From Treponema sp. (GTDB lineage Bacteria; Spirochaetota; Spirochaetia; Treponematales; Treponemataceae), in contig JAGBGX010000020.1 of assembly GCA_017935745.1 (NCBI GenBank), positions 1-64,000 of the forward strand: 64,000 nucleotides of DNA, written 5' to 3'. The notes under the pieces are model-generated. The model searched no databases. It was not told where the DNA came from and saw nothing but the letters and a program-made list of their open reading frames with translations. Shown one piece after another: positions 1 to 8,037 of this stretch; the first letter of the stretch is position 1, and every line of letters starts with the position of its first letter. The position numbers were made by a program, and so were the translations under genes.

Positions 1-50
1 CGCTTTCTGGCCGCGGTGCCTCCCTCACCATATAAGGAGGCTAAAGAGAC

Positions 51-1370
51 ATGAAAAAGACTCTTATCGCGGTGGCCGCTGCCGCCGCACTGGCTACATC
101 TTCCGCTTTCGCGGAAATCACTTTCGGTGCCTGGCTGCGCGTGCTTGCAGCTCCAGTTGCATCAAACGGTGATGACGTTATCGTTGGCATGGAAAATTCC
201 TGGGGCTGGGGTGCTCGTACTGCACGGCTCGATATCAATGCTGTTTCCGAGGATGGAAAGGCAGGATTCGCAATGGGCGTGTTCAATGATGTTGGCGGAA
301 TCGGAATGGGCGACCGTGCATCTATGTGGGTAAAACCAATCGATATGCTCAAGGTTTCTGTCGGTAAGTATGACTCTCCTGACAACGGACTCCGCGGCGA
401 CTTCACATACGGCTCATGGGCATGGCTCAGACCGTATAACTGGGCATATGACGGTGAGGGACTCACATTTGACGGAATCTGGCGGCAGGGTCTCATGCTC
501 GAGCTTGACCCCGTTGAAGGACTGCACGTCTTTGCTGTTGTTCCTATGTCAACATCTTACGACAAGGCAGAGGATGTCTACAAGAACATTCAGGCAGGTT
601 TCGGCTACACAATCGAAGGTGTCGGACGCATCAAGGCTCAGTACATCGGAGACTACAGCTCAACTGGCGCAAAGGATGCTGTAAAGGAAGTTTGGGGATG
701 GTCAAATGATACTGATAAGAAGGGAAATAACGTCCTTGACCCGAATAACGCAACACGACCAGAATGGCAAAAGCTTTCAGAAGCAAAGGCTGCACAGAAA
801 GACGAAGACAAGACAACAGGCCAGATTGGTGTTGCATTCGACCTCACAGCAGTTGAAAACCTGTATGTGACAATCGGTGCGCGCTTCGGAATCGCAGACA
901 AGGACTATGCTCCTGACTATCTGAAAATGGCTTTCACAGCCGGCGTTTCATACCAGATTACAGAAGAGTTCAAGGTTTCTGTTGACGGCGGATTCAAGAT
1001 GTTCCAGGACAAGTGTATTGGAAAGGCTGATGATCTTGACGACAAGGTGTTCTTTGTTGGAGCAGGAATCGACTACGCTCTTATGGACGGACTTGCCCTT
1101 ACAGCTGATGTCCGCTACATGAGCCTCGCTGTCAGAGAAAACAAGGATGAGAACTACTGGGGCTATGGAAAAGATGGCGATGATGGAGCGTTCAGCTTCC
1201 TCGTTGGTGTGAACAAGTCTGTTGGCAGCAACGGTTCTATCGGAATCGCTTTCCAGGGTGCAACAAACGGCTGCGGTCTTGTAACTAACGATGGCAGTGG
1301 AATCGTGGCAGCACCTGATGGAGATGAATTCTGCTGGGCAATCCCGGTCAGCGTGAGCGTGTGGTTCTAA
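51..1370 (+). CDS. Outer-membrane beta-barrel protein, putative porin
   Basis: 439 aa. Residues 1-21 form a typical signal peptide (MKK, an alanine-rich core, cleavage after AFA). The mature part is rich in alternating hydrophobic and polar stretches and aromatic residues, and ends VSVSVWF; a C-terminal aromatic residue is the usual signal for insertion of beta-barrels by the BAM complex. The start is fixed by AAGGAGG at 34-40, 10 bases upstream. A strong terminator follows, so it is probably the last or only gene of its transcript. The role as a general porin or abundant surface protein is inferred from its architecture; no specific substrate can be read from the sequence. Confident as an exported barrel, unsure of the family name. 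Confidence 0.75.
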   Translation: MKKTLIAVAAAAALATSSAFAEITFGAWLRVLAAPVASNGDDVIVGMENSWGWGARTARLDINAVSEDGKAGFAMGVFNDVGGIGMGDRASMWVKPIDMLKVSVGKYDSPDNGLRGDFTYGSWAWLRPYNWAYDGEGLTFDGIWRQGLMLELDPVEGLHVFAVVPMSTSYDKAEDVYKNIQAGFGYTIEGVGRIKAQYIGDYSSTGAKDAVKEVWGWSNDTDKKGNNVLDPNNATRPEWQKLSEAKAAQKDEDKTTGQIGVAFDLTAVENLYVTIGARFGIADKDYAPDYLKMAFTAGVSYQITEEFKVSVDGGFKMFQDKCIGKADDLDDKVFFVGAGIDYALMDGLALTADVRYMSLAVRENKDENYWGYGKDGDDGAFSFLVGVNKSVGSNGSIGIAFQGATNGCGLVTNDGSGIVAAPDGDEFCWAIPVSVSVWF

Positions 1371-1372
1371 GG

Positions 1373-1423
1373 CTAAAACTGCTACGCAGTTTTAGCTGCC
1401 AGTTTGCACAAGTGCAAACTGGC
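1373..1423. repeat. Two perfect hairpins after the porin gene, related to the dispersed hairpin repeats
   Basis: CTAAAACTGC (1373-1382) pairs with GCAGTTTTAG (1386-1395), and GCCAGTTTGCAC (1398-1409) pairs with GTGCAAACTGGC (1412-1423). The second hairpin matches the AGTTTGC/GCAAACT module (called H3 here) seen at 7313, 15902, 16061 and 20262. Confidence 0.6.
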
Positions 1424-1441
1424 GGGCATTCACAGCGCAAT

Positions 1442-1468
1442 GGCGGCTCTTTTGAGCCGTCTTTTTTT
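1442..1468 (+). terminator. Intrinsic terminator of the porin gene
   Basis: GGCGGCTC (1442-1449), a TTTT loop, GAGCCGTC (1454-1461), then seven T residues. Confidence 0.9.
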
Positions 1469-1584
1469 ATGCTTCTGGCAGGTGTATTCCGGGGAGAATC
1501 ATATTGCTTTATACTAAATCAGCATGCTGTTGCAAAAGAGAAGGCTGGCTTGTGCAAAATCCGTTTTAAAACATTGGCTCTATA

Positions 1585-1611
1585 TTGAATTTTTTGGAAT
1601 TTGCGTATACT
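1585..1611 (+). promoter_or_regulatory. Candidate promoter of the phosphofructokinase gene
   Basis: TTGAAT (1585-1590) and TATACT (1606-1611) with a short 15-base spacer. The -10 is good and the spacing is poor, so confidence is moderate. Confidence 0.4.
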
Positions 1612-1665
1612 ATATAGGTTGGCAGCATTTTTTTGCACGCTATCTTTTCAGGAAAGAGGTTCGTA

Positions 1666-3090
1666 ATGACAGCAATGAAGTACGATTTTACAGTTGAAAG
1701 TCTCGGTGAATGCAAGGTAAAGTCTCCGATTGAGCTTGCCCTTGAGCACGGCAACTTCCGTGCAGCATATGTCCCGGACAATTCGTATGTCCGCCGTCAG
1801 GTAAATATCTATAGCAATGCCGAAGCTCCCGCTGATGAGAAGTCCGAATATATGGAAAAAGCAGGGCCGCGCGAATATATTTACTTCAATCCTGCCCATG
1901 TTACCGCAGGAATCTGCACGTGCGGCGGTCTCTGTCCCGGCCTGAATGATGTTATCCGTGCCGTTGTGCGCTGCCTGTGGAACCGTTACGGTGTGCGCAG
2001 AATCAAGGGCATTCAGTTCGGCTACAAGGGATTCTTTGCGGAACAGGGATTTCCTACAATTGACTTGAACCCGGATAACGTTGACACTATCCACAAGCTT
2101 GGCGGAACGTTTCTGGGAACTTCACGCGGCGGCGGCGACCGTGTTTCTGAAATTGTGGATTCAATTGAGCACATGGGAATAAACATGATGTTCATTATCG
2201 GCGGCGACGGAACGCAGCGCGGCTCCCTTGACATTGCAAATGAAATCGAGCGCCGCGGCCTCAAGATTGCAGTTGTGGGCATTCCAAAGACAGTTGACAA
2301 CGACCTTCAGTTTATCGACCGCTCATTCGGGTTTGAAACGGCCGTGCATAAGGCAACTCTGGCAGTCAACTCAATCCACATGGAGGCGCATTCCCAGATA
2401 AACGGAATCGGCCTGGTAAAGCTCATGGGGCGCGAGTCCGGCTTTATCGCTGTGGCGACTGCGCTTGCAAGCCATGAAACGAATTTCTGCCTGATTCCTG
2501 AAGTTCCGTTTGATCTTGACGGCCCGAACGGACTGCTGGCGCATCTTGAAGCCCGCCTCAAGGAGCGTCATCATGCGGTGATTGTTGTAGCTGAAGGAGC
2601 CGGGCAGGAGCTTTTGACTTCAACAAATGAAACAGACGCTTCCGGCAACAAGCGCCTTGCAGATATCGGCACATACTTGCGCGACAAGATTACCGAGCAT
2701 TTCAAGGCAAAGAAAATGCATATCAACCTCAAGTACATTGATCCCGGCTATGAAGTCCGCGCTGCTGTTACAACAGCAAATGATTCCATTTACTGCGAGC
2801 GCCTCGGGAACAATGCCGTCCATGCGGCAATGGCGGGCAAAACAAAGATAGTCATCGGGCTTGTCCATGACAAGTACGTCCACATCCCGATTTCAATGGC
2901 AACGCTCAAGCGGAACATGGTGGATCCGGAAAGCTCCCTGTGGCGTGACTGTCTCGATGCCACATTGCAGCCTGTCTACATGGTTAACAACATAAATACT
3001 GTTGTTGAAAAGCTCAAGAAGGATTCGGACGAAGCTGAGGCGAAGGCGCTTGCCAGGCTTGAAAAAGTTTCAGGCATGAAGAGCAAATAA
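1666..3090 (+). CDS. pfkA: 6-phosphofructokinase, Trypanosoma/spirochaete clade
   Basis: 474 aa cytoplasmic glycolytic enzyme phosphorylating fructose 6-phosphate. Visible motifs: CGGLCPG at residues 86-92, GGDGT at 179-183 and PKTVDNDL at 207-214 (catalytic Asp211 region). GGDGT is the ATP-type version of the nucleotide motif (PPi enzymes usually have GGDD), whereas Lys208 before TVDNDL is the residue typical of PPi enzymes. This mixture is known in the Trypanosoma-like clade, whose studied members use ATP, so ATP use is the better guess. The start at 1666 is preferred over an upstream TTG (1633) because GGAAAGAGG lies just before it. A promoter-like TATACT sits at 1606-1611. Confidence 0.9.
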   Translation: MTAMKYDFTVESLGECKVKSPIELALEHGNFRAAYVPDNSYVRRQVNIYSNAEAPADEKSEYMEKAGPREYIYFNPAHVTAGICTCGGLCPGLNDVIRAVVRCLWNRYGVRRIKGIQFGYKGFFAEQGFPTIDLNPDNVDTIHKLGGTFLGTSRGGGDRVSEIVDSIEHMGINMMFIIGGDGTQRGSLDIANEIERRGLKIAVVGIPKTVDNDLQFIDRSFGFETAVHKATLAVNSIHMEAHSQINGIGLVKLMGRESGFIAVATALASHETNFCLIPEVPFDLDGPNGLLAHLEARLKERHHAVIVVAEGAGQELLTSTNETDASGNKRLADIGTYLRDKITEHFKAKKMHINLKYIDPGYEVRAAVTTANDSIYCERLGNNAVHAAMAGKTKIVIGLVHDKYVHIPISMATLKRNMVDPESSLWRDCLDATLQPVYMVNNINTVVEKLKKDSDEAEAKALARLEKVSGMKSK

Positions 3091-3098
3091 AAAGGCGG

Positions 3099-3121
3099 AC
3101 AGCCTGCATTTCCCAGGCTGT
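3099..3121 (+). terminator. Hairpin after pfk, weak terminator or processing site
   Basis: ACAGCCTG (3099-3106) pairs perfectly with CAGGCTGT (3114-3121), but no T-run follows; some read-through into the next gene is likely. Confidence 0.4.
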
Positions 3122-3153
3122 TATATGCACAGAATGCAAAGGAGAAGCAGAGT

Positions 3154-4299
3154 ATGAAGACAAAAATTATGCTGGCTGTGTGTGCAGCCATAGCGGCAGG
3201 AAGCTCCTGCTTATATGCAAAGTCTGTTACTGTTACAGCATCTGATGGAAAGCCTTTTACAATTGATATTCCTGATGCTTTTTCTTCAATTATTGAATCT
3301 AGAATTCCTGAAATAGAAAAAGCATTAAAAGAAAATAAGGTGGATTCTGTTACACTTGAAGACAATGTGCTTAAATATCAGGATGTGATAAATAGTGCTT
3401 ATGATGAAATCAAGGATCTCACTGGATTTACTGGAGATCCGTTTGCTACCGTAGAAGACGGACTTAATGATTTCTGTGATGATTTGCACGATTCAATTCC
3501 GAATTCCCAGGTTCAGCAGAACGTATATGCGGAAGCGTGGATTGGCAAGCTGTTCCCGGGATTCCACTTTGGAGCAGGCGTGAATGCGGGAGTTTCCGCC
3601 ATGGACGTGACTGCGCTCAAGGACGCGGCTCTTGCCCTGGGAATTGAAGAAGCTGGAGATGTTCCGGATACTCTTGCATTTCCAACCATTACCGCAGATG
3701 TGCGTTTGGGCGGAATTATTCTGCCGTTCGATATCGGTGTCACTGCCATGTCTGTGGACTCTTCAAAGCTTGGCTCCATAGAAGATAAAATTGATCCTGT
3801 CGCATTTGACTTTTTTGCAGTCGGCGCGGATATACGGTATGCTATTTTTGAAGGCGGATTTCTGCGTCCCAAGTGGTCTGTAGGAGCAGGCTTTTATTAC
3901 ACAAAGGGCGGTGTGGATGTAAAGGATGACAACGCAGAGGCAAGCCTGGATTTTCAGTCTAAGACGTTTATGATTAGCACACAGGCTTCCATAAAGCTTT
4001 TGTGCCTTGTGCCGTTTATTGGAGCGCGTGGCCTTGTGTCAAAGACTTCTGTGGACTGGGAGGCAAAAGCAGACTGGGCTGAACTTATTGAAAATGATGA
4101 TCCTACGCTTAGAGATATTTTGAGCTATGGTTTTCTTCCGTCTTCATTCAGCGGCGGCTCTTCAGGCGTTTCCTTTTATCCGCAGGTGTACGGAGGCATT
4201 GGGCTTGACCTTCTGTTCCTGAATATAACTGCAAGCGCAAGCTACGACTTTGTTTCAAAACTGCCGGGAGCAGCGGTAAGTGTGCGCATTGCCTGGTAG
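3154..4299 (+). CDS. Exported beta-barrel protein of unknown function
   Basis: 381 aa. Signal peptide at residues 1-22 (MKTK, hydrophobic core, cleavage after YA). An acidic, helical N-terminal part (about 23-120) is followed by repeating amphipathic strands with glycine and aromatic residues, ending VSVRIAW; the final Trp fits a barrel C-terminus. It resembles treponemal outer-membrane proteins with an N-terminal periplasmic or surface domain. GGAG precedes ATG 3154. The next gene starts one base after its stop, so the two are probably co-transcribed. Function unknown. Confidence 0.65.
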   Translation: MKTKIMLAVCAAIAAGSSCLYAKSVTVTASDGKPFTIDIPDAFSSIIESRIPEIEKALKENKVDSVTLEDNVLKYQDVINSAYDEIKDLTGFTGDPFATVEDGLNDFCDDLHDSIPNSQVQQNVYAEAWIGKLFPGFHFGAGVNAGVSAMDVTALKDAALALGIEEAGDVPDTLAFPTITADVRLGGIILPFDIGVTAMSVDSSKLGSIEDKIDPVAFDFFAVGADIRYAIFEGGFLRPKWSVGAGFYYTKGGVDVKDDNAEASLDFQSKTFMISTQASIKLLCLVPFIGARGLVSKTSVDWEAKADWAELIENDDPTLRDILSYGFLPSSFSGGSSGVSFYPQVYGGIGLDLLFLNITASASYDFVSKLPGAAVSVRIAW

Positions 4300-4300
4300 T

Positions 4301-5359
4301 ATGAATTCTATAAAGCGGATTGTTCCCGGTGCTGCTGTGTCTGCCGCAATTGCAGTTCCGTCCTGGCTGCTCGGGAGGCTTTTTCCTGTTGTCGGCGCTC
4401 CTGTTTTTGCTATTCTGGCAGGAATGTGTGTTACGCTTATATGGAAGAAAAAAGGGTGTGCTGCCGAAGGAATTGCATTCACAGCGAAAAAAGTGCTGCA
4501 ATGGGCTGTTGTGCTGCTCGGGTTCGGGCTGAATCTTAGTGTCATTCTCCAGACGGGCAGACAGTCGCTTCCTATAATCCTCTGCACTGTTTCAGCGGCT
4601 CTTGTCACGGCGTTTGTTTTGTGCAGGCTGCTGAAGATTGACGGAACGGTTGCAACGCTTGTGGGCGTAGGCTCGTCTATCTGCGGCGGCTCTGCAATAG
4701 CGGCGGCAGCTCCTGTCATTCGTGCCAGAGACGAAGAAGTGGCGCAGTCGATATCAGTCATCTTTTTGTTCAATGTCATTGCGGCTTTTGTGTTTCCTGC
4801 TTTCGGGCAGGCGATTGGATTCAGCACGGAAAGCGGCGAGGCGTTCGGAGTGTTCGCAGGAACCGCGGTCAACGATACGTCTTCTGTTACAGCGGCGGCC
4901 TCTACATGGGACAGCCTGTGGAATCTCGGAAGCCAGACGCTTGACAAGGCGGTTACCGTTAAGCTTACGAGGACACTTGCGATTATACCTATTACGCTTG
5001 TTCTTGCTCTGATTCAGGCGAGGAAAGCCCGTGCAGAGGGAGCGCAGAAAGCTTCATTCAGCCTTGCAAGCGTATTTCCGTTTTTTATCCTGTATTTTAT
5101 AGCTGCGTCTGTTATCACAACGGCTGCCTATGCGCTTGCTGACGGCACAGATGTCCTGCGTGTCATACAGGATGTGTTTTCGTTTTTCAAGTCTGTAAGC
5201 AAATTCTGCATTGTGATGGCAATGGCTGCCATCGGACTTAACAGCGATATTGTAAAGCTTGTAAAGAGCGGCGGAAAGCCAGTATTGCTGGGAGCCGCCT
5301 GCTGGGCAGCTGTTACTGCGGTGAGCCTCGCCATGCAGCGGGCAATAGGACTGTGGTAG
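4301..5359 (+). CDS. YeiH/UPF0324-family membrane protein, putative anion (sulfate/sulfite) exporter
   Basis: 352 aa integral membrane protein with about ten hydrophobic segments. Characteristic stretches are KVLQWAVVLLGFGLNLS, VGVGSSICGGSAIAAAAP, AVNDTSSVTAAA and the C-terminal MAAIGLNSDI region of the PF03601 family. The family is annotated as a putative sulfate exporter, and substrate evidence is thin. ATG 4301 is chosen over an in-frame GTG at 4280, which lies inside the upstream gene; the start is then one base after the preceding stop. It converges on cstA with a shared hairpin between. Confidence 0.8.
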   Translation: MNSIKRIVPGAAVSAAIAVPSWLLGRLFPVVGAPVFAILAGMCVTLIWKKKGCAAEGIAFTAKKVLQWAVVLLGFGLNLSVILQTGRQSLPIILCTVSAALVTAFVLCRLLKIDGTVATLVGVGSSICGGSAIAAAAPVIRARDEEVAQSISVIFLFNVIAAFVFPAFGQAIGFSTESGEAFGVFAGTAVNDTSSVTAAASTWDSLWNLGSQTLDKAVTVKLTRTLAIIPITLVLALIQARKARAEGAQKASFSLASVFPFFILYFIAASVITTAAYALADGTDVLRVIQDVFSFFKSVSKFCIVMAMAAIGLNSDIVKLVKSGGKPVLLGAACWAAVTAVSLAMQRAIGLW

Positions 5360-5383
5360 CAAACACAAACAATCCCATACGTT

Positions 5384-5411
5384 ACACAGCCGTACTGTTG
5401 TGCGGCTGTGT
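5384..5411. terminator. Hairpin between convergent yeiH-like gene and cstA
   Basis: ACACAGCCG (5384-5392) pairs with CGGCTGTGT (5403-5411). On the + strand an ATTTATTTTTTT tract follows after a short gap. Confidence 0.55.
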
Positions 5412-5419
5412 GTAAACAT

Positions 5420-7150
5420 TTATTTTTTTGCCTGACGGGCGAATGTCTGCACTCCTTCAATGACAAGGATAACGGCAAGCACTGTCATCGCGGAAGCAAA
5501 GAGCAGCTGAAACCAGTTTCCCCATGCGAATGCGCCGGCTGCGCCTGAAGCCATTGCGGAGATTTTTCCGTACACCGTAAGGACAAGGCTTGTGAGCGTT
5601 GCCGCAAGCATGAACGCCATCGGAACAAAGAACATCCTGTTGTTTTTTCCTGCCTGTCCGAGCCATGCCGCCACTGCCATAAGCGCAATTCCTGCAAGGA
5701 GCTGGTTTGCGGCACCGAAAAGCCCCCATATCTGGCTGAGCTGCAGTCCGCCGAGAATGCAGCCGACAGTAACCATCAGCACAGTGCCGAACAGCGGATG
5801 CGCAATCAGCCTGCGTATTCCGTCCGCATCTTTCCAGCTTTTTTCTCCGCTTTTAAGGAACAGCTCGCTGAACATAAACCGGCTCAGACGTGTTCCTGTG
5901 TCAAGCGATGTAAGGGCGAATACGGAGACGGCAAGCGTGAGAAGCGCGCTGACTGTGCTGTACGCCCTGCTTCCCTCGGAGCCGAACAGCGTTGCAATTC
6001 CTGCTCCGAACGCTGCTGCCGGGGAGCCGAATCCGCCGTTTGCCGCGCCGAGCTTCCATCTGTTCCATACGATTCCAACTGAAATAAGCGCGATAATGCC
6101 GAGCGCTGATTCAATGAGCATGGAGCCGTAGCCGATTGCCTTTGCGTTGCACTCGTTGTCAAGCTGCTTGGATGTGGTGCCGGTCGCTATCAGGGAATGA
6201 AAGCCGGAGCATGCTCCGCAGGCAACTGTGATAAACAGCGTGGGAAAAAGATATCCTGCGCCCGTTTTCCAGCCGGTGAATGCGGGAACAGAAAACGGCA
6301 CTGATGACTCGCCTTTGAAGGCATTGAACACGATTCCCGCGGCTGCGACAATCATCATTGCATACAGCAGAAAGCTTGAAAGATAGTCGCGCGGCTGGAG
6401 CATAATCCACACCGGCACAAGGGAAGCGACTGCAATATACAGTCCCACAAAAACAATCCATGCTGTCCGTCCCATGGCGAATCCGCAGTACAGCCCGAAC
6501 AGGGTAATCAGCACAATGCCCGCGATGCCGATTGCAGTGGCAGGAAGCGTGCCGAGCGAAAATCTGTTTGTGAGAATTCCGTAAAAAACGGCAAGCACAA
6601 TGAACAGCACTGAAATCATCGCTGTTGTCTGATTGTCTGTGGGATTTTTGACAAAGCCGAACATGACGGGACTTCCGGCGAGCGTGTAGAATGTTCCGGC
6701 AACAACGTTCACGAACGAAGCAATGACAAGAATCAGAACGAGCAGTGCAAAGATGATAAAGAGTTTTTTCGCCTTTGTTCCCATTGAGTCGCTGATGATT
6801 TCGCCGACTGATTTTCCGTCATGCCTGACAGAAGCAAACAGGGAGCCAAAGTCCTGCACACCTCCAAAGAAAATTCCTCCGGCAACACACCACAGGAACA
6901 CCGGCACCCAGCCGAACACAGCCGCCTGAATGGGACCGTTGATAGGTCCTGCTCCTGCGATTGAAGAGTAGTGATGTCCCATAAGCACAGCGGGCTTTGC
7001 CGCAACATAGTCCACTCCGTCGCTCTTTTCCGCAGCGGGTGTCTTGCGTGACGGGTCAATTCCCCACTGCTTTGCAAGGTACGAGCCGTAGAACACGTAT
7101 CCGCAAAAAAGCAGGACAATTGCCGCAATAATGATAAAAAGCGCAGTCAT
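5420..7150 (-). CDS. cstA: CstA-family peptide/pyruvate transporter
   Basis: 576 aa, many transmembrane segments. The N-terminus carries the family's conserved block: YVAAKPAVLMGHHYSSIAGA, GPIQAAVFGW and then GGVQDFG. CstA proteins take up peptides or, in related members, pyruvate, typically when carbon is scarce. GGAGG lies 7 bases before the ATG. It is a single-gene unit facing the yeiH-like gene. Slightly shorter than E. coli CstA (about 700 aa), as in many anaerobes. Substrate cannot be decided from sequence. Confidence 0.9.
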   Translation of the reverse strand: MTALFIIIAAIVLLFCGYVFYGSYLAKQWGIDPSRKTPAAEKSDGVDYVAAKPAVLMGHHYSSIAGAGPINGPIQAAVFGWVPVFLWCVAGGIFFGGVQDFGSLFASVRHDGKSVGEIISDSMGTKAKKLFIIFALLVLILVIASFVNVVAGTFYTLAGSPVMFGFVKNPTDNQTTAMISVLFIVLAVFYGILTNRFSLGTLPATAIGIAGIVLITLFGLYCGFAMGRTAWIVFVGLYIAVASLVPVWIMLQPRDYLSSFLLYAMMIVAAAGIVFNAFKGESSVPFSVPAFTGWKTGAGYLFPTLFITVACGACSGFHSLIATGTTSKQLDNECNAKAIGYGSMLIESALGIIALISVGIVWNRWKLGAANGGFGSPAAAFGAGIATLFGSEGSRAYSTVSALLTLAVSVFALTSLDTGTRLSRFMFSELFLKSGEKSWKDADGIRRLIAHPLFGTVLMVTVGCILGGLQLSQIWGLFGAANQLLAGIALMAVAAWLGQAGKNNRMFFVPMAFMLAATLTSLVLTVYGKISAMASGAAGAFAWGNWFQLLFASAMTVLAVILVIEGVQTFARQAKK

Positions 7151-7179
7151 GTTTTTTCCTCCAGTAAAACTAGTATCTG

Positions 7180-7206
7180 AGCCTCGGACTGCCTGAGGCT
7201 TTTTTT
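7180..7206 (+). terminator. Plus-strand terminator-like hairpin upstream of cstA
   Basis: AGCCTC (7180-7185) and GAGGCT (7195-7200) followed by six T. It is oriented for + transcripts, although the nearest + gene ends at 5359. It abuts the repeat that follows. Confidence 0.45.
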
Positions 7207-7400
7207 GCTGATTTCAGCTGCTGATTTTAAACGTTTCTTTAAATTGCACACCGCAGGAAGTTTCAACTTCCGAGGCGTGCAATTCCGTTCGCGTGAGCGA
7301 ACAGTAAATAAGACAGTTTGCAATGCAAACTGTAGTTAAAATCAGCACGCTATTTCAGCTGCTGATTTTAAACGTTTCTTTAAAATGCCGCTTCAGGCAT
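7207..7400 (+). repeat. Four-hairpin repeat unit (locus A)
   Basis: A partial H4 (7207-7232) is followed by a complete set: H1 7244-7282 (TTGCAC/GTGCAA outer arms, GGAAG/CTTCC inner arms), H2 7287-7302 (GTTCGC/GCGAAC), H3 7313-7333 (ACAGTTTG/CAAACTGT) and H4 7336-7371 (TTAAAATCAGC/GCTGATTTTAA, loop containing ACGCTATTTCAG). A small hairpin ATGCC/GGCAT follows at 7386-7400. The same order and linkers occur three times at 15802-16276. Confidence 0.85.
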
Positions 7401-7855
7401 CTCCCCCTGCTGTTGCATGCAAAATTTCCTGTGGAGACGCTGTATGCAATCAGGCTGAAACTGCTCCAGCCGCACAGGGAAAAGCAGTATGACTTATATC
7501 GTCTGATTTTCCGTGCCGCCGCGCTCACATCTGCTTCCATTGTGCCTGCAATGACAATAAGCGTTATGTCTGAATTCCGGTGTCCGTACAAAGGGCGGAC
7601 GTTTGCGAGCCCTCTGCTCCATGCTTCCCTGCCAAGCTCCGCAAGGTTCCGGCAGGTGAGCAATTCCGTGCAGGCAAAATAGACGTATTCATGGCTGTCT
7701 GAGCCGGATATGCGCGCGCTCCGTGTAAGAACGTACTGCTCGTTGTGCGAATGGAATTCCGCCTTTGCACAGAACGGCTCTCTTTCTTGCTGTGAAATAT
7801 CATAGTAGCCGGAATAAGAGCGCAGAAGCTGTTCCATGCAGTCAGCCGTTGTCAT
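7355..7855 (-). CDS. Conserved hypothetical protein with repeat-encoded C-terminus
   Basis: 166 aa, soluble, no signal peptide. The core (about 1-140), with FHSHNEQY, HEYVYFA, GHRNSDITLIVIA and RRYKSYCFSLCGW, matches my recollection of a small uncharacterised family in Firmicutes and spirochaetes. I know no function. The last dozen or so codons, ending FKETFKISS and the stop, lie inside the hairpin repeat at 7336-7400, so the natural C-terminus was probably shorter. AGAGG precedes the ATG. It is divergent from sbcD. Confidence 0.7.
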   Translation of the reverse strand: MTTADCMEQLLRSYSGYYDISQQEREPFCAKAEFHSHNEQYVLTRSARISGSDSHEYVYFACTELLTCRNLAELGREAWSRGLANVRPLYGHRNSDITLIVIAGTMEADVSAAARKIRRYKSYCFSLCGWSSFSLIAYSVSTGNFACNSRGRCLKRHFKETFKISS

Positions 7856-7885
7856 GCGTTTAAGCCTCTGAAAAACAGTATAAGG

Positions 7886-7988
7886 AAATCTCTGGCAGTT
7901 TTATGCTTTAGAGATTTTTATCAGTATAGTGCGTGTTATTTTGAAATGCAAGGGGATTTCTTCCGCAGAAAAAATCCCTTTGCATTTT
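7886..7988 (+). other. Two terminator-like hairpins in the hypothetical/sbcD divergent gap
   Basis: AAATCTCT (7886-7893) pairs with AGAGATTT before a T-run (7910-7919). A longer stem pairs AATGCAAGGGGATTT with AAATCCCTTTGCATT (about 7945-7983; one G-T pair), again with T residues after it. Both are oriented as + strand terminators, with no + gene upstream in the gap. They may end a small RNA or insulate the sbcD promoter. Confidence 0.45.
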
Positions 7989-8002
7989 TTTCAGCTGTGT
8001 GA

Positions 8003-8031
8003 TGGACTTTTGCCGGCTGCTCAGGTATAGT
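8003..8031 (+). promoter_or_regulatory. sbcD promoter giving a leaderless mRNA
   Basis: TGGACT (8003-8008), 17-base spacer, TATAGT (8026-8031). Only six bases separate the -10 from ATG 8038, so the expected transcription start coincides with the start codon. Confidence 0.65.
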
Positions 8032-8037
8032 AGAGAA

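Noticed and set aside
4255-4947. Minus-strand ORF of 230 codons opposite the YeiH-like gene
   Set aside because: Ala/Thr/Ser-rich shadow frame; the plus-strand protein is recognisable along its whole length.
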